16,154 nucleotides of DNA from an uncultured Eubacteriales bacterium (GTDB taxonomy: Bacteria; Bacillota; Clostridia; Christensenellales; Aristaeellaceae), in NCBI GenBank assembly GCA_900553315.1, contig USCW01000021.1:1-16154 (forward strand). Reading direction: 5' to 3'. Each line of letters opens with the position of its first letter. The stretch's first letter is position 1. Position numbers and translations under genes: made by a program. The notes under the pieces are model-generated. The model was not told where the DNA came from and did no database searches. It saw only the letters and a program-made list of their open reading frames with translations. This document shows, piece after piece, positions 7,204 to 14,775 of the stretch.

Positions 7204-8139
7204 TTACAGTTTTTCCGCCACGCGCAGCTTCGCGCTGCGAGCACGGGGGTTCCGTGCAACCTCTTCCTCCGTGGGCGGCACCGCGCCCTTGGCCAGAATG
7301 CGCACCTTCGGCTTTCGTCCGCAGGTGCAGATGGGCGCTTTCGGCGGGCAGATGCACGGATTTTGCAGCCGTTGGAAGCAACGCTTCGTCAGCCGATCCT
7401 CCAGCGAATGGAAGGTAATCACCAGCAGCCGTCCGCCCGGCTTCAGGCAGTCCACAAAGTCCTCCAAGGCACGATCCAGCGGATCCAGCTCATCGTTGAC
7501 CGCAATGCGCACCGCCTGAAAGGTTCGCCGGGCAGGATGACCGTCATCCTTGCGGCGCACCGCCTTGGGAATGGCCGCGTCCACCACCTTCACCAGATCC
7601 TGCGTGGTCAGAATGGGATGCTCCTGTCTGCGCTCCACAAGGATTTTCGCAATGCGAGCCGCCCATTTTTCTTCGCCATAGTCCCGCAGAATGCGGGTCA
7701 GCTCCTGTTCGCTGATGCTCGCCAGCAGCTCCGCCGCCGTGATGCCCTGCGACTGATCCATGCGCATATCCAGCGGCGCGTCCTCATGATAGGAAAAGCC
7801 GCGTTCCGCCTGATCCAACTGAGGCGAGGATACGCCCAAGTCCAGCAGCGCACCGTCCAGCATAGGGGCGCCTGCTTCCTTCAGCAGCTCCTTTGCGTCA
7901 TGAAAATTGCCGTGCAGCGCATGAAAGCCCGCATAACCGCCCAGACGCGCTGTCGCCGCCGCAATCGCATTTTCATCCCGGTCAATGCCATACAGCGTTG
8001 CCGTACCGTTCGAGGCCGCCAAAATCGCGCCGCTGTGTCCGCCGCCGCCCAGCGTGCCGTCCGCATAGACGCCGCCCTCCCGGACGTTCATCCATTGCAG
8101 CACCTCCTGCAGCAGAACCGGCTCATGCACAAAAGCCAT
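7204..8139 (-). CDS. rsmH: 16S rRNA (cytosine-1402-N4)-methyltransferase
   Basis: This 311-residue RsmH/MraW enzyme transfers a methyl group from SAM to N4 of C1402 in 16S rRNA. Typical motifs are HEPVLLQEVL at 5-14, the SAM loop ADGTLGGGGHS at 26-36, GIDRDENA, DLGVSSPQLD, ERGFSYHEDAPLDMRMD, ITFHSLEDR and the C-terminal RNPRARSAKLRV. A Cys-rich stretch (CICPPKAPICTCG) near residues 268-280 is also usual. AGGAGGTGCGCC precedes the ATG. In most bacteria rsmH sits in the division/cell-wall cluster with mraZ and ftsL; none of those genes is present here, and it is instead paired with rsmI behind its own promoter. Confidence 0.97.
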   Translation of the reverse strand: MAFVHEPVLLQEVLQWMNVREGGVYADGTLGGGGHSGAILAASNGTATLYGIDRDENAIAAATARLGGYAGFHALHGNFHDAKELLKEAGAPMLDGALLDLGVSSPQLDQAERGFSYHEDAPLDMRMDQSQGITAAELLASISEQELTRILRDYGEEKWAARIAKILVERRQEHPILTTQDLVKVVDAAIPKAVRRKDDGHPARRTFQAVRIAVNDELDPLDRALEDFVDCLKPGGRLLVITFHSLEDRLTKRCFQRLQNPCICPPKAPICTCGRKPKVRILAKGAVPPTEEEVARNPRARSAKLRVAEKL

Positions 8140-8163
8140 GGCGCACCTCCTGACCTAAAAGCG

Positions 8164-8188
8164 CCTTCGGGCCGCAAAAGCCCGAAGG
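8164..8188. terminator. 9-bp hairpin between folC and rsmH (terminator or 5'-leader hairpin)
   Basis: CCTTCGGGC (8164-8172) pairs perfectly with GCCCGAAGG (8180-8188) around a seven-base loop. In the folC/rsmH direction it is followed by CGCTTTT, a weak T-run; on plus the following ATTTTATTTATT is more terminator-like, but no plus-strand gene ends here. It also sits just at the predicted 5' end of the rsmH mRNA, so it could cap that transcript. Confidence 0.5.
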
Positions 8189-8197
8189 ATTTTATTT

Positions 8198-8226
8198 ATT
8201 ATAGCACAGGTTTACTTCCAAGGCAA
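8198..8226 (-). promoter_or_regulatory. Predicted extended -10 promoter of rsmH-rsmI
   Basis: On the minus strand a perfect TATAAT (8203-8198) is preceded by TGC, giving an extended -10. TTGCCT (8226-8221) lies 17 bases upstream and matches the -35 at four of six positions. The -35 box is inside the last codons of folC. This separates rsmH-rsmI from the valS-folC transcript. Confidence 0.65.
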
Positions 8227-9492
8227 TCCCAATTCTGTGCGGACAGCGCCCGCCAAATACAGCGATCCCGCCACCAACACAACGCCCTCCGAACCGACCT
8301 TTTGCTGCGCCAGCTGCATAGCCTCGTGGATTCCCGGCGCGTACTGCGCGGGCTTGCCTAGCTGCCGAAGCAGCTCCGCCAGCCTTTCTCCTTGCATCGC
8401 CCGGGGACTGTCCGGCGTAATGGTAATGGTCTCCTGTCCCAGCTCGCTCAGACTTTGCAGCATATCCGGCTGCAAGTGATCCTCCAGCACGCCCGTTACC
8501 AGTACGCGGCGAGTATCCTTCAGCCATGTCTGCACATAATCCGTCAGCGCGGCGATACCCTGCGGATTGTGCCCGCCGTCCAGCAGAACACTCCCTGCCC
8601 ATTCCAGCCGCGCGGGCCAGCGCACCAGCGCAATACCCTGCTGCATGGCCTCTTGGCTGATGGAGAATCCCCGCATGCTCAGCACCGCCAAGGCATTCAG
8701 CGCCGTCAGCGTGTTGGTCAACTGATGCGTCCCCGGCAGAGGCGTGGCAACATGCAGCCGCACTCCCTGCACATCGTAATCCGCTTCGGAGCCATACCTG
8801 CCGCTCTGGACATTTTGAATCTGCGTTGCTGCTAATTGAATGAGCGGCGCGTGCAAGACTTCAGCCCGCTGTGCGAAAACCTGCGCTACCTCCGCTTCCG
8901 CCGGATGACACACAACAAGCGTTTCAGGCTTAATGATGCCCGCCTTTTCGCCCGCGATTTTCGCCAGCGTGTCTCCCAGAATCTGCATGTGATCCAGTCC
9001 AATGGCCGTAATGACGCTGACAAGCGGCGTAATGACATTCGTGGGATCAAGCCTTCCGCCAATGCCCACCTCAATGACCATAACGTCCACCTTTTGCTGC
9101 TGAAAGATCAGCAGCGCCAGCGCCGTCCCCAGCTCAAAGGCCGTGGGCTGCACGCCCTCTTTTTCCAGTTCTGCCGCCGCGTCCAACACCTGATTGCCAT
9201 ACCGAGCCAGCAGCTCATCCGAGACAGGTTCGCCGTTCAAGCGGATGCGTTCATTATAAACCTGCAAATAGGGCGAAGTATACAGTCCCGTGGCGTACCC
9301 CGCTTGGCGAAGTACACGCTCCACCATGGCACAGACGCTCCCCTTGCCATTCGTCCCCGCCACATGAATGGCGGGGACGGTGGTGGCAATATGGAGCCTG
9401 TCCATGAGCGCACGGGTATTTTCGAGGCCCACCTTGCGACCCGTAAACCGAGCCGCGTGGATGGCTTCGATCACCTGCTGTGCGCTTCTCAT
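8212..9492 (-). CDS. folC: Folylpolyglutamate synthase / dihydrofolate synthase
   Basis: This 426-residue Mur-ligase-family enzyme adds glutamate to (tetrahydro)folate and, in many bacteria, also converts dihydropteroate to dihydrofolate. Visible are the ATP-binding P-loop GTNGKGS at 46-52, TSPYLQVYNERIRLNG (substrate loop), the VIEVGIGGRLDPTN segment with metal/ATP ligands and GGHNP in the C-terminal domain. Length is typical. Its ATG overlaps the valS stop as ATGA, so translation is coupled to valS. The valS-folC order is common in Bacillota, which places folC under the same T-box control as valS. Whether it is bifunctional cannot be told from the sequence alone. Confidence 0.94.
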   Translation of the reverse strand: MRSAQQVIEAIHAARFTGRKVGLENTRALMDRLHIATTVPAIHVAGTNGKGSVCAMVERVLRQAGYATGLYTSPYLQVYNERIRLNGEPVSDELLARYGNQVLDAAAELEKEGVQPTAFELGTALALLIFQQQKVDVMVIEVGIGGRLDPTNVITPLVSVITAIGLDHMQILGDTLAKIAGEKAGIIKPETLVVCHPAEAEVAQVFAQRAEVLHAPLIQLAATQIQNVQSGRYGSEADYDVQGVRLHVATPLPGTHQLTNTLTALNALAVLSMRGFSISQEAMQQGIALVRWPARLEWAGSVLLDGGHNPQGIAALTDYVQTWLKDTRRVLVTGVLEDHLQPDMLQSLSELGQETITITPDSPRAMQGERLAELLRQLGKPAQYAPGIHEAMQLAQQKVGSEGVVLVAGSLYLAGAVRTELGLPWK

Positions 9493-12215
9493 AGGCTTTC
9501 CTTCAGCTCGGCAATACGGCTGACCAGCGAAGCGGCCTTTTTCTCGTTGGCCTCCAGCTTGTCCTTCTCCGCCGCCACCAGCTGTGCGGGCGCTTTATTC
9601 ACAAAGCCCGGGTTGGAGAGCTTGCCCTTGGCGCGCTCGATTTCCTTTTCGATGTTCGCCAGCTCCTTGTTCAAGCGGGCGATCTCCTTATCAAAGTCCA
9701 CCAGATCACCCAGCGGAATGAACAGCTCGCCCGCAAGGCACACTGCACTGACGGTCTTCTCAGCCACGGCTTGACGATTGTCGATCAGTTCGGACTCGGA
9801 CACACCCGCCATGCGCTTGAAGTAAGGTGCGCCCTCCGTCAGTGCCTCTGTCCAACCCTCGCCGGGCAGCAGCATCAGACGGGTACGCTTGGAGGCGGCC
9901 ACGTTCATTTCCGCGCGCAGGTTACGAATCGTGCGAATGACCTCCATGATACCCTGCATCTCCCGCTCCTGCTCCGGGAAGTCGTAAGCGTCCTTGCACT
10001 CCGGCCACTTCGAGAGCATCAGGAAGCCCTCGGAGCCCGGCAGATACTTGTACACCTGCTCGGTCAGGAACGGCATGAAGGGATGCAGCAGCTTCAACAG
10101 ACCCTCCAGCACGTACAGCAGCACGGCCTTAGCGGTCTTCTTGCTCTCCTCATCCTCACCCAACAGACGGGACTTGCTCAGCTCGATATACCAGTCGCAG
10201 AATTCCGACCAAGCGAAATCATAAATACGCGTGGCGGACAGGCCGAAGTCGCCATCCTCCATATGCGCGGAAATGTCACGAATCGCATCCTGCAAGCGAG
10301 TCAAAATCCACTTGTCCGGCAGCTCCAAGCGAGCGGGATCAATCTTCTCGCGGCTGTCCACATGCATCAGCACAAAGCGGGAAGCATTCCAAATCTTATT
10401 GGCGAAATTGCGGGCCGCTTCCACCTTGTCCTTGGAGAAGCGCGTGTCGTTTCCGGGACTCACGCCCATCATCAGGGAGAAGCGCAGCGCGTCCGCACCG
10501 TACTCGTCGATGATCTCCAAGGGATCCACGCCGTTGCCCAGCGACTTCGACATTTTCCGACCCAGCTCGTCGCGCACCAAGCCGTGAATCAGCACGGTCT
10601 TGAAGGGGGTCTCGCCCATCTCCTCCACGCCGCAGGTAATCATACGGGACACCCAGAAGGTAATGATGTCGTAGCCCGTCACCAGCATATCCGTGGGGTA
10701 GAAATACTTCAGATCCTCGGTGTTATCCGGCCAGCCCAGCGTGGAGAAGGGCCACAGGGCAGAGCTGAACCACGTGTCCAGCACATCCTCGTCCTGATGG
10801 ATATGCGTGCTGCCGCACTTGGAGCACACCGTCGGGTCTTCCCGGCGCACCATCATCTCGCCGCAGTCGTCGCAGTACCACACGGGAATACGGTGGCCCC
10901 ACCACAGCTGACGGCTCACGCACCAGTCACGGATGTTCTCCATCCAGTTCATGTAATTCTTGGTGAACCGAGCGGGCACAAACTGGGTCTTGCCGCTGGT
11001 CACAGCCTCAATGGCAGGCTTCGCCAGAGGCTTCATGTCCACGAACCATTGCTTGGACACCATGGGCTCAATGGCGGTGTGGCAGCGATAGCAGGTGCCC
11101 ACCTCGTGCTTGAGGGGTTCCACTTCTTTCAGCAGTCCCAGCGCTTCCATGTCCGCCACGATGGCCTTGCGAGCCTGTGCGGTAGTCATACCGGCATATT
11201 TTCCGCAGTCCATCACACGCGGCTCGTTCACCGTAGCCTTGCCGGAGGCAAACAGCTCATCCGAGGCCGCCTTATCCGCCGCGCCGGTCATATGACCGTC
11301 ATAGGTGAACACGCGCACGATGGGCAGATTGTGCCGCTGACCCACCTCGAAGTCGTTGGGGTCATGGGCAGGGGTGATTTTCACCACACCGGTACCCTTG
11401 GTCATGTCCGCGTGCTCGTCCAGCACAATAGGGATTTCCTTATTGATAAGCGGCAGCATCACATGGCAGCCATGCAGGTGCTTATAGCGCTCGTCGTCGG
11501 GGTTAATTGCCACCGCCGTATCGCCCAGCATGGTTTCGGGACGAGTCGTAGCCAGTTCCAGCAGCTCGCCGGTTTCCTTCACCGGGTACAGCAGGTGCCA
11601 GAAGTGGCCGTCCATCTCCTTGTACTCCACTTCAGCGTCAGAGATCGAGGTCTGGCAGCAGGGACACCAGTTCACCAGCCGGTTCCCACGATACATCAGG
11701 CCCTTTTCATACAGGCGGCAGAAGGTCTCGCGCACCGCCTTGGAGCAGCCCTCGTCCATGGTAAAGCGCTCACGGCTCCAGTCGCAGCTCACGCCCATAC
11801 GGCGCTGCTGATGCACAATGCGTCCGCCAAAGTCGGCCTTCCACTTCCACGCACGCTCCAAGAACGCGTCACGGCCAATCATGTCTTTGGTCAAGCCTTC
11901 CTTGGCCATGGCTTCGACGATCTTCACCTCCGTGGCGATGGCCGCATGGTCAGTACCCGGCAGCCACAGGGTAGGATCGCCCTTCATACGGTGATAGCGG
12001 ATCGCAGCGTCCTGCATAGTGCAGTCCATGGCATGACCCATATGCAGCTGTCCCGTAATGTTGGGCGGCGGCATCACGATGGTGAAGGGCTTCTTGCCAT
12101 CCTCGCGCTTGGCGATGAACGCGCCGCTCTCCTCCCATGCCTTATAAATATCATTCTCAATGGCTTGCGGATTGAATTTTGTTTCCATATCCGCGCCCGT
12201 CATTTTCGCTTCCAT
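9489..12215 (-). CDS. valS: Valyl-tRNA synthetase
   Basis: This 908-residue class Ia synthetase charges tRNA-Val. Motifs: HMGH (HIGH box) at 58-61, GTDHAAIAT, the editing (CP1) domain with TTRPETMLGDTAVA, a Cys-rich knuckle CDDCG...CSKCG around 448-467, KMSKS at 554-558, an anticodon-binding helical domain and a C-terminal coiled coil (last 60 or so residues, rich in Lys/Glu). ATG 12215 is preferred because AAAGGAG lies just before it; an upstream in-frame TTG at 12236 would put that site inside the gene. The ribosome binding site overlaps the stop of the small membrane gene upstream. The valine-type T-box in front explains regulation: uncharged tRNA-Val allows read-through. Confidence 0.97.
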   Translation of the reverse strand: MEAKMTGADMETKFNPQAIENDIYKAWEESGAFIAKREDGKKPFTIVMPPPNITGQLHMGHAMDCTMQDAAIRYHRMKGDPTLWLPGTDHAAIATEVKIVEAMAKEGLTKDMIGRDAFLERAWKWKADFGGRIVHQQRRMGVSCDWSRERFTMDEGCSKAVRETFCRLYEKGLMYRGNRLVNWCPCCQTSISDAEVEYKEMDGHFWHLLYPVKETGELLELATTRPETMLGDTAVAINPDDERYKHLHGCHVMLPLINKEIPIVLDEHADMTKGTGVVKITPAHDPNDFEVGQRHNLPIVRVFTYDGHMTGAADKAASDELFASGKATVNEPRVMDCGKYAGMTTAQARKAIVADMEALGLLKEVEPLKHEVGTCYRCHTAIEPMVSKQWFVDMKPLAKPAIEAVTSGKTQFVPARFTKNYMNWMENIRDWCVSRQLWWGHRIPVWYCDDCGEMMVRREDPTVCSKCGSTHIHQDEDVLDTWFSSALWPFSTLGWPDNTEDLKYFYPTDMLVTGYDIITFWVSRMITCGVEEMGETPFKTVLIHGLVRDELGRKMSKSLGNGVDPLEIIDEYGADALRFSLMMGVSPGNDTRFSKDKVEAARNFANKIWNASRFVLMHVDSREKIDPARLELPDKWILTRLQDAIRDISAHMEDGDFGLSATRIYDFAWSEFCDWYIELSKSRLLGEDEESKKTAKAVLLYVLEGLLKLLHPFMPFLTEQVYKYLPGSEGFLMLSKWPECKDAYDFPEQEREMQGIMEVIRTIRNLRAEMNVAASKRTRLMLLPGEGWTEALTEGAPYFKRMAGVSESELIDNRQAVAEKTVSAVCLAGELFIPLGDLVDFDKEIARLNKELANIEKEIERAKGKLSNPGFVNKAPAQLVAAEKDKLEANEKKAASLVSRIAELKESL

Positions 12216-12228
12216 GCTTTTCTCTCCT

Positions 12229-12438
12229 TTATCCAATCAGATCCAGCAGCAGCAATGCGCCGATCAGGCAGACCACACATCCGATGCCCTTAAACACGAG
12301 ATTCATTTTCTCCTGCTTGGCCGCATCAAACAACCGTCTCGTCAGTGGTGCGGATGCATAGACCAGCACCGCGCCAAGCACCATCAGCAGCACGCTGGGA
12401 ATGTTCAGCCGGGAAAGCACCTGCTCTCCATAGGTCAC
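12229..12438 (-). CDS. Small two-helix membrane protein between T-box and valS
   Basis: This is a predicted 69-residue protein of no family I recognise. Two hydrophobic segments (about 13-30 and 46-68) flank a loop with RR, K and K residues, so a hairpin with a cytoplasmic loop is likely by the positive-inside rule. The start is GTG at 12438, seven bases after AAGGAGG. An ATG overlapping that GTG by one base is followed directly by TGA and cannot encode anything. No other start in frame has a ribosome binding site; an upstream extension would enter the T-box terminator. It lies downstream of the T-box terminator and its TAA merges with the valS ribosome binding site, so it should be induced with valS when tRNA-Val is uncharged. 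Function unknown. Confidence 0.7.
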   Translation of the reverse strand: MTYGEQVLSRLNIPSVLLMVLGAVLVYASAPLTRRLFDAAKQEKMNLVFKGIGCVVCLIGALLLLDLIG

Positions 12439-12464
12439 ATGATCGCCTCCTTCAGCACCAAAAT

Positions 12465-12705
12465 ACACAAAAGCAGCCCCATCCCGAAGGACGGAGCTGC
12501 TCCGTGGTACCACCTTGCTTCGCAGACAAAAGATTTGTCGCCTTACATACGCGATAACGGGCGCACCCGCATCAGGCTAAGCAAACGCTTCACCCAACGC
12601 TCTCCAAAGCGACCTTCCCTGTTTTCAAGCCCGTCCGGTTTCTCAGCCGATGAACCAGACTCTCTTATGGCCGATCCGCAGGTACTCCTCTTTGTCTGCG
12701 AGAAT
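12465..12705 (-). promoter_or_regulatory. T-box leader, valine (GUC) specifier
   Basis: The T-box core GGTGGTACCACG (about 12514-12503), preceded by AAGCAA, is plain. A stem I is readable: lower helix CAAAG/CTTTG, an AGGAGTA loop-E-like strand, and opposite it GAAGGTCG containing GTC at 12613-12611, the valine codon used as specifier. The TGGT of the T-box would pair with an ACCA tRNA end, as expected for tRNA-Val with discriminator A. A CCCGTTATC stem III segment and a GACAAA/TTTGTC hairpin precede the antiterminator. It controls the small membrane gene, valS and folC. I found no convincing separate promoter, so it may be read from rpmF. Confidence 0.9.
12469..12501 (-). terminator. T-box regulated intrinsic terminator
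   Basis: Arms 12501-12489 and 12484-12472 form a 13-bp stem (two G-T pairs) closed by a C(TTCG)G tetraloop and followed by TTTTGTGTATTTT. The 5' arm overlaps the 3' end of the T-box antiterminator, so the two structures exclude each other. Confidence 0.9.
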
Positions 12706-12723
12706 TATGGAAGAGGGACGCAA

Positions 12724-12918
12724 TTAGGCCTGCTTCTTATCCTCGTCCATCTTGACGACCTGCACGCCGTTGTAGTAGCCGCAGTGCTTGCACACACGGT
12801 GGGCCAGCTTCATCTGATGGCACTGGGGGCACTCAACGATGCCGGGCAGGCTCAGCTTCCAGTTCGCCTGACGGCTATGCTTGCGAGCCTTGGAAATTTT
12901 TCCTTTGGGAGTAGCCAT
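12724..12918 (-). CDS. rpmF: Large-subunit ribosomal protein bL32
   Basis: This 64-residue bL32 has the usual basic N-terminus (MATPKGKISKARKHSRQANW) and a zinc-ribbon of four cysteines, Cys30-x2-Cys33 and Cys43-x2-Cys46, so it is the zinc-containing form of the protein. It begins two bases after the DUF177 stop, and its ribosome binding site GAGGAGGTG lies inside the end of that gene. DUF177-rpmF pairs are conserved across bacteria. In many relatives plsX follows; here a valine T-box follows instead. I see no clear terminator between rpmF and the T-box. Confidence 0.97.
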   Translation of the reverse strand: MATPKGKISKARKHSRQANWKLSLPGIVECPQCHQMKLAHRVCKHCGYYNGVQVVKMDEDKKQA

Positions 12919-12920
12919 GG

Positions 12921-13424
12921 TTACACCTCCTCATCCTTTGTCAGCAATTGCTGCAATGCCGCAAAAGGATGCTCTTTCTGCAATTCCTTCTGGCAAGCGG
13001 TTGAATCATTGTCCACGCCATATTGCTTCCACAGCCCCGGGCAGTCTTCCCGACACAGGAAGCGCATGGGCAGATTCAGCACAGCGGTAGACATGGCCAG
13101 CTTTTCAAAATCGACGGCGTTGCCTGTGTAGCCATAGGTTTCGTCGTCCTCCGGATCGGCGTTCCTCACGAACGTCTCCCGGAACGGCGCCTCGACCTCC
13201 GCCTGTGCGGGGGCGAGACAATTTGCACACGTCGCATGAGCAACCGCCTTGAGCGCGCCTTCCAGCGTCACCTGATCTTCTTCCGCGCTGAAGGTACCCT
13301 CCAGCACAGCAGGATCAAAGCTTACCGTTTCGCCACCAATCTCCTGTGGAGCGATCTCCTGTTCCACGCGGAAGGGAAACTGCTCGCCGGGATTCTTCAG
13401 GGCAATAGATACGTCCAAAAACAT
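12921..13424 (-). CDS. DUF177 (YceD/YlbN) ribosome-accumulation protein
   Basis: This 167-residue DUF177 protein belongs to the YceD/YlbN family linked to 23S rRNA accumulation and large-subunit assembly, nearly always encoded just before rpmF as here. A CANC pair (Cys66, Cys69) and LCREDCPGLW (Cys124, Cys128) correspond to the family's metal-binding-like cysteines; the Cys that often follows the GL of this second motif is Trp132 here. The C-terminal PFAAL segment is also typical. GAGGTG precedes the ATG by about five bases. A perfect-consensus promoter sits about 30 bases upstream, so this pair can be transcribed independently of ackA. Confidence 0.9.
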   Translation of the reverse strand: MFLDVSIALKNPGEQFPFRVEQEIAPQEIGGETVSFDPAVLEGTFSAEEDQVTLEGALKAVAHATCANCLAPAQAEVEAPFRETFVRNADPEDDETYGYTGNAVDFEKLAMSTAVLNLPMRFLCREDCPGLWKQYGVDNDSTACQKELQKEHPFAALQQLLTKDEEV

Positions 13425-13451
13425 ACGCTCACCTCAAACGTGACCTTAGCT

Positions 13452-13480
13452 ATTATAGAAGCAACCGGGCAAATTGTCAA
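13452..13480 (-). promoter_or_regulatory. Perfect-consensus sigma-A promoter of DUF177-rpmF
   Basis: On the minus strand TTGACA (13480-13475), 17 bases, TATAAT (13457-13452): all twelve consensus bases with the optimal spacer. The start site should be near 13445, about 20 bases before the DUF177 ATG. Such a strong promoter suits a ribosomal protein operon. Confidence 0.85.
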
Positions 13481-13491
13481 CAACAATTTGC
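13469..13491. promoter_or_regulatory. 9-bp inverted repeat covering the -35 box (possible operator)
   Basis: GCAAATTGT (13469-13477) and ACAATTTGC (13483-13491) are perfect inverted repeats around a five-base spacer, and the -35 TTGACA lies within them. In the ackA direction no T-run follows the hairpin, so it is unlikely to be the ackA terminator. A protein binding here would block the -35 box. The regulator is unknown. Confidence 0.45.
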
Positions 13492-13499
13492 GAAAGTTT

Positions 13500-14708
13500 T
13501 TACGCCTTTTCCACCAGCTCCAGCGTATCGCGGGCGATCATGATCTCCTCGTTGGTGGGGATCACAACAACCTTCACGGCGCTGTCGGGCGTGGAGATAA
13601 CGCTCTCGGTAACGTTCGGGTAGCTGCATGCGGCGTTCTTTTCTTTATCCAGCTTGATGCCCATGTAGCCGAAACCGTCGATCACGCGCTCACGCAGATG
13701 ATAGTTGTTCTCGCCAATGCCGGCAGTAAACACAATCGCGTCCGCGCCCTGAAGCGCCGCCATGTAGGAGCCGATATACTTCTGAATACCGTATATCAGC
13801 ATATCGCGGGCCAAAAGCGCGTCCTTGTCACCGCCATCCGCCGCAGCGTCGATGTCGCGCATGTCGCTCTTGCCGCCGATGCCCAGCAGACCGGACTGCT
13901 TGTTCATCATGGTCAGCACTTCGTCCACGCTCTTTTTGTCACTGTTGGCGATATACTGCACCACCGCAGGATCGCAGCTGCCGCAGCGGGTACCCATCAG
14001 GAGGCCCTCCAGAGGCGTCAGACCCATGGAAGTATCCTGGCACTTGCCGTCCTTCACCGCAGACAGGCTGGAGCCGTTGCCCAGATGGCACACGATCACC
14101 TTGAAGCCCTCAGGCTTTACGCCCAAGAACTCGCACACCCGCTTGCTCACATAGCGATGGCTGGTACCGTGGAAGCCATAGCGGCGCACGCCGATGGTCT
14201 CCTCATACTTCTTGGGCACACCGTACATATAAGCCTTTGGCGGCATGGTCTGATGGAAGGCGGTGTCAAACACAGCCACTTGGGGCGTGGTCGGCATGAC
14301 CTTCTCGCAGGCCTCGATGCCCATCAGGTTCGCAGGATTATGAAGCGGTCCCAGCGGGATGCAGCGACGGATCGCATCCTTCACCGCGTCGTTAATCACC
14401 ACGGACTCGGAGAACTCCTTGCCGCCGTGCAGCACGCGATGACCCACCGCGCCGATCTCGTCAACGCTCTTGATAACGCCCTTCTCGGGATCCTGAAGCG
14501 CCGCCAGCATCATTTCGGTGGCCTCCACGTGATCCTTCACAAACTTCGTAATCTCAATAACCTTCTTGTCGGCAGAGGTCTGCTTCAGATGGCCGCCCTC
14601 AATAGCGATGCGCTCCACCTGACCCTTGGCGATCACCTTTTCGCCGTCCATATCGATCAGCTGATACTTCAGCGAAGAGGAACCGGCATTCACAACCAGA
14701 ATCTTCAT
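13500..14708 (-). CDS. ackA: Acetate kinase
   Basis: This 402-residue ASKHA-fold kinase interconverts acetyl phosphate plus ADP with acetate plus ATP. Motifs: VVNAGSSSLKYQL at the N-terminus, GHRVLHGG, GFHGTSHRYVS, CHLGNGSSLSAV, GTRCGSCDP with the catalytic-site Arg, and FTAGIGENN near the C-terminus. Length is typical. AAGGAG precedes the ATG by eight bases. It follows pduL, which makes or consumes acetyl phosphate, so the pair forms an acetate-producing, ATP-yielding fermentation branch. A large hairpin lies in the 119-base gap before it. No terminator is visible after it, so some read-through into DUF177-rpmF is likely. Confidence 0.98.
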   Translation of the reverse strand: MKILVVNAGSSSLKYQLIDMDGEKVIAKGQVERIAIEGGHLKQTSADKKVIEITKFVKDHVEATEMMLAALQDPEKGVIKSVDEIGAVGHRVLHGGKEFSESVVINDAVKDAIRRCIPLGPLHNPANLMGIEACEKVMPTTPQVAVFDTAFHQTMPPKAYMYGVPKKYEETIGVRRYGFHGTSHRYVSKRVCEFLGVKPEGFKVIVCHLGNGSSLSAVKDGKCQDTSMGLTPLEGLLMGTRCGSCDPAVVQYIANSDKKSVDEVLTMMNKQSGLLGIGGKSDMRDIDAAADGGDKDALLARDMLIYGIQKYIGSYMAALQGADAIVFTAGIGENNYHLRERVIDGFGYMGIKLDKEKNAACSYPNVTESVISTPDSAVKVVVIPTNEEIMIARDTLELVEKA

Positions 14709-14775
14709 GGGTCAAACTCCTTACGTATGATTTGTCGGAGCCGCTGCTCCCGCCCCATCCTTGACGAAGCGTATA

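Noticed and set aside
12216..12236. TTG start for valS seven codons upstream
   Set aside because: The AAAGGAG ribosome binding site would fall inside the extension; ATG 12215 is properly spaced.
9771..12293. 840-residue open frame on plus, antisense to valS
   Set aside because: The valS frame has clear motifs from end to end. The antisense frame is His/Leu/Gln-rich with no recognisable domain and arises from GC-skewed codon positions. Similar long shadows at 2366-3721, 6511-8361 and 13023-14912 were rejected for the same reason.
12439..12723. Independent small protein or tRNA gene in the rpmF-valS gap
   Set aside because: The stretch is fully explained by the T-box leader; a 94-residue frame entering it overlaps the terminator and only its part after 12438 is plausible.
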